Source: Loxodes magnus
Lineage: Eukaryota > Ciliophora > Karyorelictea > Loxodida > Loxodidae
DNA: 64,000 bases
Assembly: GCA_946699065.1 (NCBI GenBank)
Contig: CAMPDV010000947.1
Location: 1-64,000, forward strand
Reading direction: 5' to 3'
Below are positions 29,901 through 44,900 of the stretch, one piece after another. Every line of letters starts with the position of its first letter. Positions within the stretch are counted from its first letter, which is position 1. The translations under genes were made by a program, and so were the position numbers. Under the pieces are notes generated by a model. That model had not been told where the DNA came from. It ran no database searches and was given only the letters and a program-made list of their open reading frames with translations.

Positions 29901-32900
29901 AATCACTGGATATAGCCACATATCATACATGACTAGTGTGACCACTCATGGTCTTACAGGTACCTGTCTTGACGTCCCATAGTCTCACCGTATAATCATA
30001 ACTTCCCGATACGATGAACTCTGAATCACTGGATATAGCCACAGCATATACAACACTAGTGTGACCACTCATGGTCTTACAGGTACCTGTCTTGACGTCC
30101 CATAGTCTCACCGTATAATCATAACTTCCCGATACGATGAACTCTGAATCACTGGATATAGCCACATATCATACATGACTAGTGTGACCACTCATGGTCT
30201 TACAGGTACCTGTCTTGACGTCCCATAGTCTCACCGTATAATCATAACTTCCCGATACGATGAACTCTGAATCACTGGATATAGCCACAGCATATACAAC
30301 ACTAGTGTGACCACTCATGGTCTTACAGGTACCTGTCTTGACGTCCCATAGTCTCACCGTATAATCATAACTTCCCGATACGATGAACTCTGAATCACTG
30401 GATATAGCCACAGCAGATACACAACTAGTGTGACCACTCATGGTCTTACAGGTACCTGTCTTGACGTCCCATAGTCTCACCGTATAATCATAACTTCCCG
30501 ATACGATGAACTCTGAATCACTGGATATAGCCACAGCAGATACACAACTAGTGTGACCACTCATGGTCTTACAGGTACCTGTCTTGACGTCCCATAGTCT
30601 CACCGTATAATCATAACTTTCCGATACGATGAACTCTGAATCACTGGATATAGCCACAGCATAAACTTAACTAGTGTGACCACTCATGGTCTTACAGGTA
30701 CCTGTCTTGACGTCCCATAGTCTCACCGTATAATCATAACTTCACGATACGATGAACTCTGAATCACTGGATATAGCCACAGATCATACAGAACTAGTGT
30801 GACCACTCATGGTCTTACAGGTACCTGTCTTGACGTCCCATAGTCTCACCGTCTAATCTGCACTTCCCGATACGATGAACTCTAAATCACTGGATATAGC
30901 CACAGATCATACACAACTAGTGTGACCACTCATGGTCTTACAGGTACCTGTCTTGACGTCCCATAGTCTCACCGTATAATCATAACTTCCCGATACGATG
31001 AACTCTGAATCACTGGATATAGCCACAGATCATACACAACTAGTGTGACCACTCATGGTCTTACAGGTACCTGTCTTGACGTCCCATAGTCTCACCGTAT
31101 AATCATAACTTCCCGATACGATGAACTCTGAATCACTGGATATAGCCACAGATCATACACAACTAGTGTGACCACTCATGGTCTTACAGGTACCTGTCTT
31201 GACGTCCCATAGTCTCACCGTATAATCATAACTTCCCGATACGATGAACTCTGAATCACTGGATATAGCCACAGCAGATACACAACTAGTGTGACCACTC
31301 ATGGTCTTACAGGTACCTGTCTTGACGTCCCATAGTCTCACCGTATAATCATAACTTCCCGATACGATGAACTCTGAATCACTGGATATAGCCACAGCAG
31401 ATACACAACTAGTGTGACCACTCATGGTCTTACAGGTACCTGTCTTGACGTCCCATAGTCTCACCGTATAATCATAACTTTCCGATACGATGAACTCTGA
31501 ATCACTGGATATAGCCACAGCATATACATAATGTGTGTGACCACTTATGGTCTTACAGGTACCTGTCTTGACGTCCCATAGTCTCACCGTATAATCATAA
31601 CTTCCCGATACGATGAACTCTGAATCACTGGATATAGCCACAGCAGATACACAACTAGTGTGACCACTCATGGTCTTACAGGTACCTGTCTTGACGTCCC
31701 ATAGTCTCACCGTATAATCATAACTTTCCGATACGATGAACTCTGAATCACTGGATATAGCCACAGCAGATACACAACTAGTGTGACCACTCATGGTCTT
31801 ACAGGTACCTGTCTTGACGTCCCATAGTCTCACCGTATAATCATAACTTCCCGATACGATGAACTCTGAATCACTGGATATAGCCACATATCATACATGA
31901 CTAGTGTGACCACTCATGGTCTTACAGGTACCTGTCTTGACGTCCCATAGTCTCACCGTATAATCATAACTTCCCGATACGATGAACTCTGAATCACTGG
32001 ATATAGCCACAGCATATACAACACTAGTGTGACCACTCATGGTCTTACAGGTACCTGTCTTGACGTCCCATAGTCTCACCGTCTAATCTGCACTTCCCGA
32101 TACGATGAACTCTGAATCACTGGATATAGCCACAGCAGATACACAACTAGTGTGACCACTCATGGTCTTACAGGTACCTGTCTTGACGTCCCATAGTCTC
32201 ACCGTATAATCATAACTTCCCGATACGATGAACTCTGAATCACTGGATATAGCCACAGCAGATACACAACTAGTGTGACCACTCATGGTCTTACAGGTAC
32301 CTGTCTTGACGTCCCATAGTCTCACCGTATAATCATAACTTTCCGATACGATGAACTCTGAATCACTGGATATAGCCACAGCATAAACTTAACTAGTGTG
32401 ACCACTCATGGTCTTACAGGTACCTGTCTTGACGTCCCATAGTCTCACCGTATAATCATAACTTCACGATACGATGAACTCTGAATCACTGGATATAGCC
32501 ACAGATCATACAGAACTAGTGTGACCACTCATGGTCTTACAGGTACCTGTCTTGACGTCCCATAGTCTCACCGTCTAATCTGCACTTCCCGATACGATGA
32601 ACTCTAAATCACTGGATATAGCCACAGATCATACACAACTAGTGTGACCACTCATGGTCTTACAGGTACCTGTCTTGACGTCCCATAGTCTCACCGTATA
32701 ATCATAACTTCCCGATACGATGAACTCTGAATCACTGGATATAGCCACAGATCATACACAACTAGTGTGACCACTCATGGTCTTACAGGTACCTGTCTTG
32801 ACGTCCCATAGTCTCACCGTATAATCATAACTTCCCGATACGATGAACTCTGAATCACTGGATATAGCCACAGATCATACACAACTAGTGTGACCACTCA

Positions 32901-35900
32901 TGGTCTTACAGGTACCTGTCTTGACGTCCCATAGTCTCACCGTATAATCATAACTTCCCGATACGATGAACTCTGAATCACTGGATATAGCCACATATCA
33001 TACACAACTAGTGTGACCACTCATGGTCTTACAGGTACCTGTCTTGACGTCCCATAGTCTCACCGTATAATCATAACTTCCCGATACGATGAACTCTGAA
33101 TCACTGGATATAGCCACAGCAGATACACAACTAGTGTGACCACTCATGGTCTTACAGGTACCTGTCTTGACGTCCCATAGTCTCACCGTATAATCATAAC
33201 TTTCCGATACGATGAACTCTGAATCACTGGATATAGCCACAGCATATACATAATGTGTGTGACCACTTATGGTCTTACAGGTACCTGTCTTGACGTCCCA
33301 TAGTCTCACCGTATAATCATAACTTCCCGATACGATGAACTCTGAATCACTGGATATAGCCACAGCAGATACACAACTAGTGTGACCACTCATGGTCTTA
33401 CAGGTACCTGTCTTGACGTCCCATAGTCTCACCGTATAATCATAACTTCCCGATACGATGAACTCTGAATCACTGGATATAGCCACAGCAGATACACAAC
33501 TAGTGTGACCACTCATGGTCTTACAGGTACCTGTCTTGACGTCCCATAGTCTCACCGTATAATCATAACTTCCCGATACGATGAACTCTGAATCACTGGA
33601 TATAGCCACAGATCATACAGAACTAGTGTGACCACTCATGGTCTTACAGGTACCTGTCTTGACGTCCCATAGTCTCACCGTCTAATCTGCACTTCCCGAT
33701 ACGATGAACTCTGAATCACTGGATATAGCCACAGCAGATACACAACTAGTGTGACCACTCATGGTCTTACAGGTACCTGTCTTGACGTCCCATAGTCTCA
33801 CCGTATAATCATAACTTCCCGATACGATGAACTCTGAATCACTGGATATAGCCACATATCATACACAACTAGTGTGACCACTCATGGTCTTACAGGTACC
33901 TGTCTTGACGTCCCATAGTCTCACCGTATAATCATAACTTCCCGATACGATGAACTCTGAATCACTGGATATAGCCACAGCAGATACACAACTAGTGTGA
34001 CCACTCATGGTCTTACAGGTACCTGTCTTGACGTCCCATAGTCTCACCGTCTAATCTGCACTTCCCGATACGATGAACTCTAAATCACAGGATATAGCCA
34101 CAGATCATACACAACTAGTGTGACCACTCATGGTCTTACAGGTACCTGTCTTGACGTCCCATAGTCTCACCGTATAATCATAACTTCCCGATACGATGAA
34201 CTCTGAATCACTGGATATAGCCACAGCATATACATAATGTGTGTGACCACTCATGGTCTTACAGGTACCTGTCTTGACGTCCCATAGTCTCACCGTATAA
34301 TCATAACTTCCCGATACGATGAACTCTGAATCACTGGATATAGCCACAGCAGATACACAACTAGTGTGACCACTCATGGTCTTACAGGTACCTGTCTTGA
34401 CGTCCCATAGTCTCACCGTCTAATCTGCACTTCCCGATACGATGAACTCTAAATCACAGGATATAGCCACAGATCATACACAACTAGTGTGACCACTCAT
34501 GGTCTTACAGGTACCTGTCTTGACGTCCCATAGTCTCACCGTATAATCATAACTTCCCGATACGATGAACTCTGAATCACTGGATATAGCCACAGATCAT
34601 ACACAACTAGTGTGACCACTCATGGTCTTACAGGTACCTGTCTTGACGTCCCATAGTCTCACCGTATAATCATAACTTCCCGATACGATGAACTCTGAAT
34701 CACTGGATATAGCCACAGATCATACACAACTAGTGTGACCACTCATGGTCTTACAGGTACCTGTCTTGACGTCCCATAGTCTCACCGTATAATCATAACT
34801 TCCCGATACGATGAACTCTGAATCACTGGATATAGCCACATATCATACATGACTAGTGTGACCACTCATGGTCTTACAGGTACCTGTCTTGACGTCCCAT
34901 AGTCTCACCGTATAATCATAACTTCCCGATACGATGAACTCTGAATCACTGGATATAGCCACAGATCATACACAACTAGTGTGACCACTCATGGTCTTAC
35001 AGGTACCTGTCTTGACGTCCCATAGTCTCACCGTATAATCATAACTTCCCGATACGATGAACTCTGAATCACTGGATATAGCCACAGATCATACACAACT
35101 AGTGTGACCACTCATGGTCTTACAGGTACCTGTCTTGACGTCCCATAGTCTCACCGTATAATCATAACTTCCCGATACGATGAACTCTGAATCACTGGAT
35201 ATAGCCACAGATCATACAGAACTAGTGTGACCACTCATGGTCTTACAGGTACCTGTCTTGACGTCCCATAGTCTCACCGTATAATCATAACTTCCCGATA
35301 CGATGAACTCTGAATCACTGGATATTGCCACATATCATACATGACTAGTGTGACCACTCATGGTCTTACAGGTACCTGTCTTGACGTCCCATAGTCTCAC
35401 CGTCTTATCATAACTTCCCGATACGATGAACTCTGAATCACTGGATATAGCCACAGATCATACAGAACTAGTGTGACCACTCATGGTCTTACAGGTACCT
35501 GTCTTGACGTCCCATAGTCTCACCGTATAATCATAACTTCCCGATACGATGAACTCTGAATCACTGGATATAGCCACATATCATACATGACTAGTGTGAC
35601 CACTCATGGTCTTACAGGTACCTGTCTTGACGTCCCATAGTCTCACCGTATAATCATAACTTCCCGATACGATGAACTCTGAATCACTGGATATAGCCAC
35701 AGCATATACAACACTAGTGTGACCACTCATGGTCTTACAGGTACCTGTCTTGACGTCCCATAGTCTCACCGTCTAATCTGCACTTCCCGATACGATGAAC
35801 TCTGAATCACTGGATATAGCCACAGCATATACAACACTAGTGTGACCACTCATGGTCTTACAGGTACCTGTCTTGACGTCCCATAGTCTCACCGTCTAAT

Positions 35901-38900
35901 CTGCACTTCCCGATACGATGAACTCTGAATCACTGGATATAGCCACAGCATATACAACACTAGTGTGACCACTCATGGTCTTACAGGTACCTGTCTTGAC
36001 GTCCCATAGTCTCACCGTCTAATCTGCACTTCCCGATACGATGAACTCTGAATCACTGGATATAGCCACAGCAGATACCTAATTTGTGTGACCACTCATG
36101 GTCTTACAGGTACCTGTCTTGACGTCCCATAGTCTCACCGTATAATCATAACTTCCCGATACGATGAACTCTGAATCACTGGATATGGCCACAGCAGATA
36201 CACAACTAGTGTGACCACTTATGGTCTTACAGGTACCTGTCTTGACGTCCCATAGTCTCACCGTATAATCATAACTTCCCGATACGATGAACTCTGAATC
36301 ACTGGATATTGCCACATATCATACATGACTAGTGTGACCACTCATGGTCTTACAGGTACCTGTCTTGACGTCCCATAGTCTCACCGTCTTATCATAACTT
36401 CCCGATACGATGAACTCTGAATCACTGGATATAGCCACAGATCATACAGAACTAGTGTGACCACTCATGGTCTTACAGGTACCTGTCTTGACGTCCCATA
36501 GTCTCACCGTATAATCATAACTTCCCGATACGATGAACTCTGAATCACTGGATATAGCCACATATCATACATGACTAGTGTGACCACTCATGGTCTTACA
36601 GGTACCTGTCTTGACGTCCCATAGTCTCACCGTATAATCATAACTTCCCGATACGATGAACTCTGAATCACTGGATATAGCCACAGCATATACAACACTA
36701 GTGTGACCACTCATGGTCTTACAGGTACCTGTCTTGACGTCCCATAGTCTCACCGTCTAATCTGCACTTCCCGATACGATGAACTCTGAATCACTGGATA
36801 TAGCCACAGCATATACAACACTAGTGTGACCACTCATGGTCTTACAGGTACCTGTCTTGACGTCCCATAGTCTCACCGTCTAATCTGCACTTCCCGATAC
36901 GATGAACTCTGAATCACTGGATATAGCCACAGCAGATACCTAATTTGTGTGACCACTCATGGTCTTACAGGTACCTGTCTTGACGTCCCATAGTCTCACC
37001 GTATAATCATAACTTCCCGATACGATGAACTCTGAATCACTGGATATGGCCACAGCAGATACACAACTAGTGTGACCACTTATGGTCTTACAGGTACCTG
37101 TCTTGACGTCCCATAGTCTCACCGTATAATCATAACTTCCCGATACGATGAACTCTGAATCACTGGATATAGCCACAGCAGATACCTAATTTGTGTGACC
37201 ACTTATGGTCTTACAGGTACCTGTCTTGACGTCCCATAGTCTCACCGTATAATCATAACTTCCCGATACGATGAACTCTGAATCACTGGATATAGCCACA
37301 GATCATACACAACTAGTGTGACCACTCATGGTCTTACAGGTACCTGTCTTGACGTCCCATAGTCTCACCGTATAATCATAACTTCCCGATACGATGAACT
37401 CTGAATCACTGGATATAGCCACATATCATACATGACTAGTGTGACCACTCATGGTCTTACAGGTACCTGTCTTGACGTCCCATAGTCTCACCGTATTATC
37501 TCCACTTCCCGATACGATGAACTCTGAATCACTGGATATAGCCACAGATCATACACAACTAGTGTGACCACTTATGGTCTTACAGGTACCTGTCTTGACG
37601 TCCCATAGTCTCACCGTCTTATCTGCACTTCCCGATACGATGAACTCTAAATCACTGGATATAGCCACAGATGATACTCAACTAGTGTGACCACTCATGG
37701 TCTTACAGGTACCTGTCTTGACGTCCCATAGTCTCACCGTATAATCATAACTTCCCGATACGATGAACTCTGAATCACTGGATATAGCCACAGCATATAC
37801 AACACTAGTGTGACCACTCATGGTCTTACAGGTACCTGTCTTGACGTCCCATAGTCTCACCGTATAATCATAACTTCCCGATACGATGAACTCTGAATCA
37901 CTGGATATAGCCACATATCATACATGACTAGTGTGACCACTTATGGTCTTACAGGTACCTGTCTTGACGTCCCATAGTCTCACCGTATAATCATAACTTC
38001 CCGATACGATGAACTCTGAATCACTGGATATGGCCACAGCAGATACACAACTAGTGTGACCACTTATGGTCTTACAGGTACCTGTCTTGACGTCCCATAG
38101 TCTCACCGTATAATCATAACTTCCCGATACGATGAACTCTGAATCACTGGATTTAGCCACAGCAGATACCTAATTTGTGTGACCACTTATGGTCTTACAG
38201 GTACCTGTCTTGACGTCCCATAGTCTCACCGTATAATCATAACTTCCCGATACGATGAACTCTGAATCACTGGATATAGCCACAGATCATACACAACTAG
38301 TGTGACCACTCATGGTCTTACAGGTACCTGTCTTGACGTCCCATAGTCTCACCGTATAATCATAACTTCCCGATACGATGAACTCTGAATCACTGGATAT
38401 AGCCACATATCATACATGACTAGTGTGACCACTCATGGTCTTACAGGTACCTGTCTTGACGTCCCATAGTCTCACCGTATTATCTCCACTTCCCGATACG
38501 ATGAACTCTGAATCACTGGATATAGCCACAGATCATACACAACTAGTGTGACCACTTATGGTCTTACAGGTACCTGTCTTGACGTCCCATAGTCTCACCG
38601 TCTTATCTGCACTTCCCGATACGATGAACTCTAAATCACTGGATATAGCCACAGATGATACTCAACTAGTGTGACCACTCATGGTCTTACAGGTACCTGT
38701 CTTGACGTCCCATAGTCTCACCGTATAATCATAACTTCCCGATACGATGAACTCTGAATCACTGGATATAGCCACAGATCATACACAACTAGTGTGACCA
38801 CTCATGGTCTTACAGGTACCTGTCTTGACGTCCCATAGTCTCACCGTATAATCATAACTTCCCGATACGATGAACTCTGAATCACTGGATATAGCCACAG

Positions 38901-41900
38901 CATATACAACACTAGTGTGACCACTCATGGTCTTATAGGTACCTGTCTTGACGTCCCATAGTCTCACCGTATAATCATAACTTCCCGATACGATGAACTC
39001 TGAATCACTGGATATAGCCACAGATCATACACAACTAGTGTGACCACTCATGGTCTTACAGGTACCTGTCTTGACGTCCCATAGTCTCACCGTATAATCA
39101 TAACTTCCCGATACGATGAACTCTGAATCACTGGATATAGCCACATATCATACATGACTAGTGTGACCACTTATGGTCTTACAGGTACCTGTCTTGACGT
39201 CCCATAGTCTCACCGTATAATCATAACTTCCCGATACGATGAACTCTGAATCACTGGATATAGCCACAGATCATACATGACTAGTGTGACCACTCATGGT
39301 CTTACAGGTACCTGTCTTGACGTCCCATAGTCTCACCGTATAATCATAACTTCCCGATACGATGAACTCTGAATCACTGGATATAGCCACAGCAGATACT
39401 TAACTAGTGTGACCACTCATGGTCTTACAGGTACCTGTCTTGACGTCCCATAGTCTCACCGTCTAATCTGCACTTCCCGATACGATGAACTCTAAATCAC
39501 TGGATATAGCCACAGATCATACAGAACTAGTGTGACCACTCATGGTCTTACAGGTACCTGTCTTGACGTCCCATAGTCTCACCGTATAATCATAACTTCC
39601 CGATACGATGAACTCTGAATCACTGGATATTGCCACATATCATACATGACTAGTGTGACCACTCATGGTCTTACAGGTACCTGTCTTGACGTCCCATAGT
39701 CTCACCGTATAATCATAATTTCCCGATACGATGAACTCTGAATCACTGGATATAGCCACAGCATATACAACACTAGTGTGACCACTCATGGTCTTACAGG
39801 TACCTGTCTTGACGTCCCATAGTCTCACCGTCTAATCTGCACTTCCCGATACGATGAACTCTGAATCACTGGATATAGCCACAGCATATACTTAACTAGT
39901 GTGACCACTCATGGTCTTACAGGTACCTGTCTTGACGTCCCATAGTCTCACCGTATAATCATAACTTCCCGATACGATGAACTCTGAATCACTGGATATA
40001 GCCACAGCAGATACCTAATTTGTGTGACCACTCATGGTCTTACAGGTACCTGTCTTGACGTCCCATAGTCTCACCGTATAATCATAACTTCCCGATACGA
40101 TGAACTCTGAATCACTGGATATAGCCACATATCATACATGACTAGTGTGACCACTCATGGTCTTACAGGTACCTGTCTTGACGTCCCATAGTCTCACCGT
40201 ATAATCATAACTTCCCGATACGATGAACTCTGAATCACTGGATATAGCCACAGATCATACATAAAATGTGTGACCACTCATGGTCTTACAGGTACCTGTC
40301 TTGACGTCCCATAGTCTCACCGTATAATCATAACTTCCCGATACGATGAACTCTGAATCACTGGATATAGCCACAGATCATACATGACTAGTGTGACCAC
40401 TTATGGTCTTACAGGTACCTGTCTTGACGTCCCATAGTCTCACCGTCTTATCTGCACTTCCCGATACGATGAACTCTAAATCACTGGATATAGCCACAGA
40501 TCATACAGAACTAGTGTGACCACTCATGGTCTTACAGGTACCTGTCTTGACGTCCCATAGTCTCACCGTCTAATCTGCACTTCCCGATACGATGAACTCT
40601 GAATCACTGGATATAGCCACATATCATACATGACTAGTGTGACCACTTATGGTCTTACAGGTACCTGTCTTGACGTCCCATAGTCTCACCGTCTTATCTG
40701 CACTTCCCGATACGATGAACTCTAAATCACTGGATATAGCCACAGATGATACTCAACTAGTGTGACCACTCATGGTCTTACAGGTACCTGTCTTGACGTC
40801 CCATAGTCTCACCGTATAATCATAACTTCCCGATACGATGAACTCTGAATCACTGGATATAGCCACATATCATACATGACTAGTGTGACCACTTATGGTC
40901 TTACAGGTACCTGTCTTGACGTCCCATAGTCTCACCGTCTTATTTGCACTTCCCGATACGATGAACTCTAAATCACTGGATATAGCCACAGATGATACTC
41001 AACTAGTGTGACCACTCATGGTCTTACAGGTACCTGTCTTGACGTCCCATAGTCTCACCGTATAATCATAACTTCCCGATACGATGAACTCTGAATCACT
41101 GGATATAGCCACATATCATACATGACTAGTGTGACCACTCATGGTCTTACAGGTACCTGTCTTGACGTCCCATAGTCTCACCGTATAATCATAACTTCCC
41201 GATACGATGAACTCTGAATCACTGGATATAGCCACAGCATATACAACACTAGTGTGACCACTCATGGTCTTACAGGTACCTGTCTTGACGTCCCATAGTC
41301 TCACCGTATTATCTCCACTTCCCGATACGATGAACTCTGAATCACTGGATATAGCCACATATCATACATGACTAGTGTGACCACTTATGGTCTTACAGGT
41401 ACCTGTCTTGACGTCCCATAGTCTCACCGTATAATCATAACTTCCCGATACGATGAACTCTGAATCACTGGATATGGCCACAGCAGATACCTAATTTGTG
41501 TGACCACTCATGGTCTTACAGGTACCTGTCTTGACGTCCCATAGTCTCACCGTCTTATCTGCACTTCCCGATACGATGAACTCTAAATCACTGGATATAG
41601 CCACAGATCATACTCAACTAGTGTGACCACTCATGGTCTTACAGGTACCTGTCTTGACGTCCCATAGTCTCACCGTATAATCATAACTTCCCGATACGAT
41701 GAACTCTGAATCACTGGATATAGCCACAGATCATACACAACTAGTGTGACCACTCATGGTCTTACAGGTACCTGTCTTGACGTCCCATAGTCTCACCGTC
41801 TTATCTGCACTTCCCGATACGATGAACTCTGAATCACTGGATATAGCCACAGCATATACTTAACTAGTGTGACCACTCATGGTCTTATAGGTACCTGTCT

Positions 41901-44900
41901 TGACGTCCCATAGTCTCACCGTATAATCATAACTTCCCGATACGATGAACTCTGAATCACTGGATATAGCCACAGATCATACACAACTAGTGTGACCACT
42001 CATGGTCTTACAGGTACCTGTCTTGACGTCCCATAGTCTCACCGTATAATCATAACTTCCCGATACGATGAACTCTGAATCACTGGATATAGCCACAGAT
42101 CATACATGACTAGTGTGACCACTTATGGTCTTACAGGTACCTGTCTTGACGTCCCATAGTCTCACCGTCTTATCTGCACTTCCCGATACGATGAACTCTA
42201 AATCACTGGATATAGCCACAGATGATACTCAACTAGTGTGACCACTCATGGTCTTACAGGTACCTGTCTTGACGTCCCATAGTCTCACCGTATAATCATA
42301 ACTTCCCGATACGATGAACTCTGAATCACTGGATATAGCCACAGATCATACATGACTAGTGTGACCACTTATGGTCTTACAGGTACCTGTCTTGACGTCC
42401 CATAGTCTCACCGTCTTATCTGCACTTCCCGATACGATGAACTCTAAATCACTGGATATAGCCACAGATCATACAGAACTAGTGTGACCACTCATGGTCT
42501 TACAGGTACCTGTCTTGACGTCCCATAGTCTCACCGTATAATCATAACTTCCCGATACGATGAACTCTGAATCACTGGATATAGCCACAGATCATACACA
42601 ACTAGTGTGACCACTCATGGTCTTACAGGTACCTGTCTTGACGTCCCATAGTCTCACCGTCTTATCTGCACTTCCCGATACGATGAACTCTAAATCACTG
42701 GATATAGCCACAGATCATACAGAACTAGTGTGACCACTCATGGTCTTACAGGTACCTGTCTTGACGTCCCATAGTCTCACCGTCTAATCATAACTTCCCG
42801 ATACGATGAACTCTGAATCACTGGATATAGCCACATATCATACATGACTAGTGTGACCACTTATGGTCTTACAGGTACCTGTCTTGACGTCCCATAGTCT
42901 CACCGTCTTATCTGCACTTCCCGATACGATGAACTCTAAATCACTGGATATAGCCACAGATCATACAGAACTAGTGTGACCACTCATGGTCTTACAGGTA
43001 CCTGTCTTGACGTCCCATAGTCTCACCGTATAATCATAACTTCCCGATACGATGAACTCTGAATCACTGGATATAGCCACATATCATACATGACTAGTGT
43101 GACCACTTATGGTCTTACAGGTACCTGTCTTGACGTCCCATAGTCTCACCGTATAATCATAACTTCCCGATACGATGAACTCTGAATCACTGGATATAGC
43201 CACAGCAGATACCTAATTTGTGTGACCACTCATGGTCTTACAGGTACCTGTCTTGACGTCCCATAGTCTCACCGTATAATCATAACTTCCCGATACGATG
43301 AACTCTGAATCACTGGATATGGCCACAGCAGATACACAACTAGTGTGACCACTTATGGTCTTACAGGTACCTGTCTTGACGTCCCATAGTCTCACCGTAT
43401 AATCATAACTTCCCGATACGATGAACTCTGAATCACTGATATAGCCACATATCATACATGACTAGTGTGACCACTCATGGTCTTACAGGTACCTGTCTTG
43501 ACGTCCCATAGTCTCACCGTATAATCATAACTTCCCGATACGATGAACTCTGAATCACTGGATATAGCCACAGCATATACTTAACTAGTGTGACCACTCA
43601 TGGTCTTATAGGTACCTGTCTTGACGTCCCATAGTCTCACCGTATAATCATAACTTCCCGATACGATGAACTCTGAATCACTGGATATAGCCACAGATCA
43701 TACACAACTAGTGTGACCACTCATGGTCTTACAGGTACCTGTCTTGACGTCCCATAGTCTCACCGTATAATCATAACTTCCCGATACGATGAACTCTGAA
43801 TCACTGGATATAGCCACAGCATATACTTAACTAGTGTGACCACTCATGGTCTTATAGGTACCTGTCTTGACGTCCCATAGTCTCACCGTATAATCATAAC
43901 TTCCCGATACGATGAACTCTGAATCACTGGATATAGCCACAGATCATACACAACTAGTGTGACCACTCATGGTCTTACAGGTACCTGTCTTGACGTCCCA
44001 TAGTCTCACCGTATAATCATAACTTCCCGATACGATGAACTCGGAATCACTGGATATAGCCACAGATCATACATGACTAGTGTGACCACTTATGGTCTTA
44101 CAGGTACCTGTCTTGACGTCCCATAGTCTCACCGTCTTATCTGCACTTCCCGATACGATGAACTCTAAATCACTGGATATAGCCACAGATCATACAGAAC
44201 TAGTGTGACCACTCATGGTCTTACAGGTACCTGTCTTGACGTCCCATAGTCTCACCGTATAATCATAACTTCCCGATACGATGAACTCTGAATCACTGGA
44301 TATAGCCACAGATCATACTCAACTAGTGTGACCACTCATGGTCTTACAGGTACCTGTCTTGACGTCCCATAGTCTCACCGTCTTATCTGCACTTCCCGAT
44401 ACGATGAACTCTAAATCACTGGATATAGCCACAGATCATACAGAACTAGTGTGACCACTCATGGTCTTACAGGTACCTGTCTTGACGTCCCATAGTCTCA
44501 CCGTATAATCATAACTTCCCGATACGATGAACTCTGAATCACTGGATATAGCCACAGCATATACAACACTAGTGTGACCACTCATGGTCTTACAGGTACC
44601 TGTCTTGACGTCCCATAGTCTCACCGTCTAATCATAACTTCCCGATACGATGAACTCTGAATCACTGGATATAGCCACATATCATACATGACTAGTGTGA
44701 CCACTCATGGTCTTACAGGTACCTGTCTTGACGTCCCATAGTCTCACCGTCTTATCATAACTTCCCGATACGATGAACTCTGAATCACTGGATATAGCCA
44801 CATATCATACATGACTAGTGTGACCACTCATGGTCTTACAGGTACCTGTCTTGACGTCCCATAGTCTCACCGTCTTATCTGCACTTCCCGATACGATGAA

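Larger units (their letters stand above)
30168..33611 (-). repeat. Tandem 14-unit duplication (period 1,722 bp)
   Basis: Rare markers recur at exactly 1,722 bases: GCATAAAC at 30,659 and 32,381, and TTCACGATAC at 30,741 and 32,463. Unit types match from about 30,170/31,892 to about 31,880/33,600. The copies differ by a few substitutions (for example Y26 against the A24/Q26 unit near 30,361/32,083, and E22 against G22 near 31,726/33,448) and by no indel, unlike the 72-unit pair. Fourteen blades would equal two seven-bladed propellers. Confidence 0.85.
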
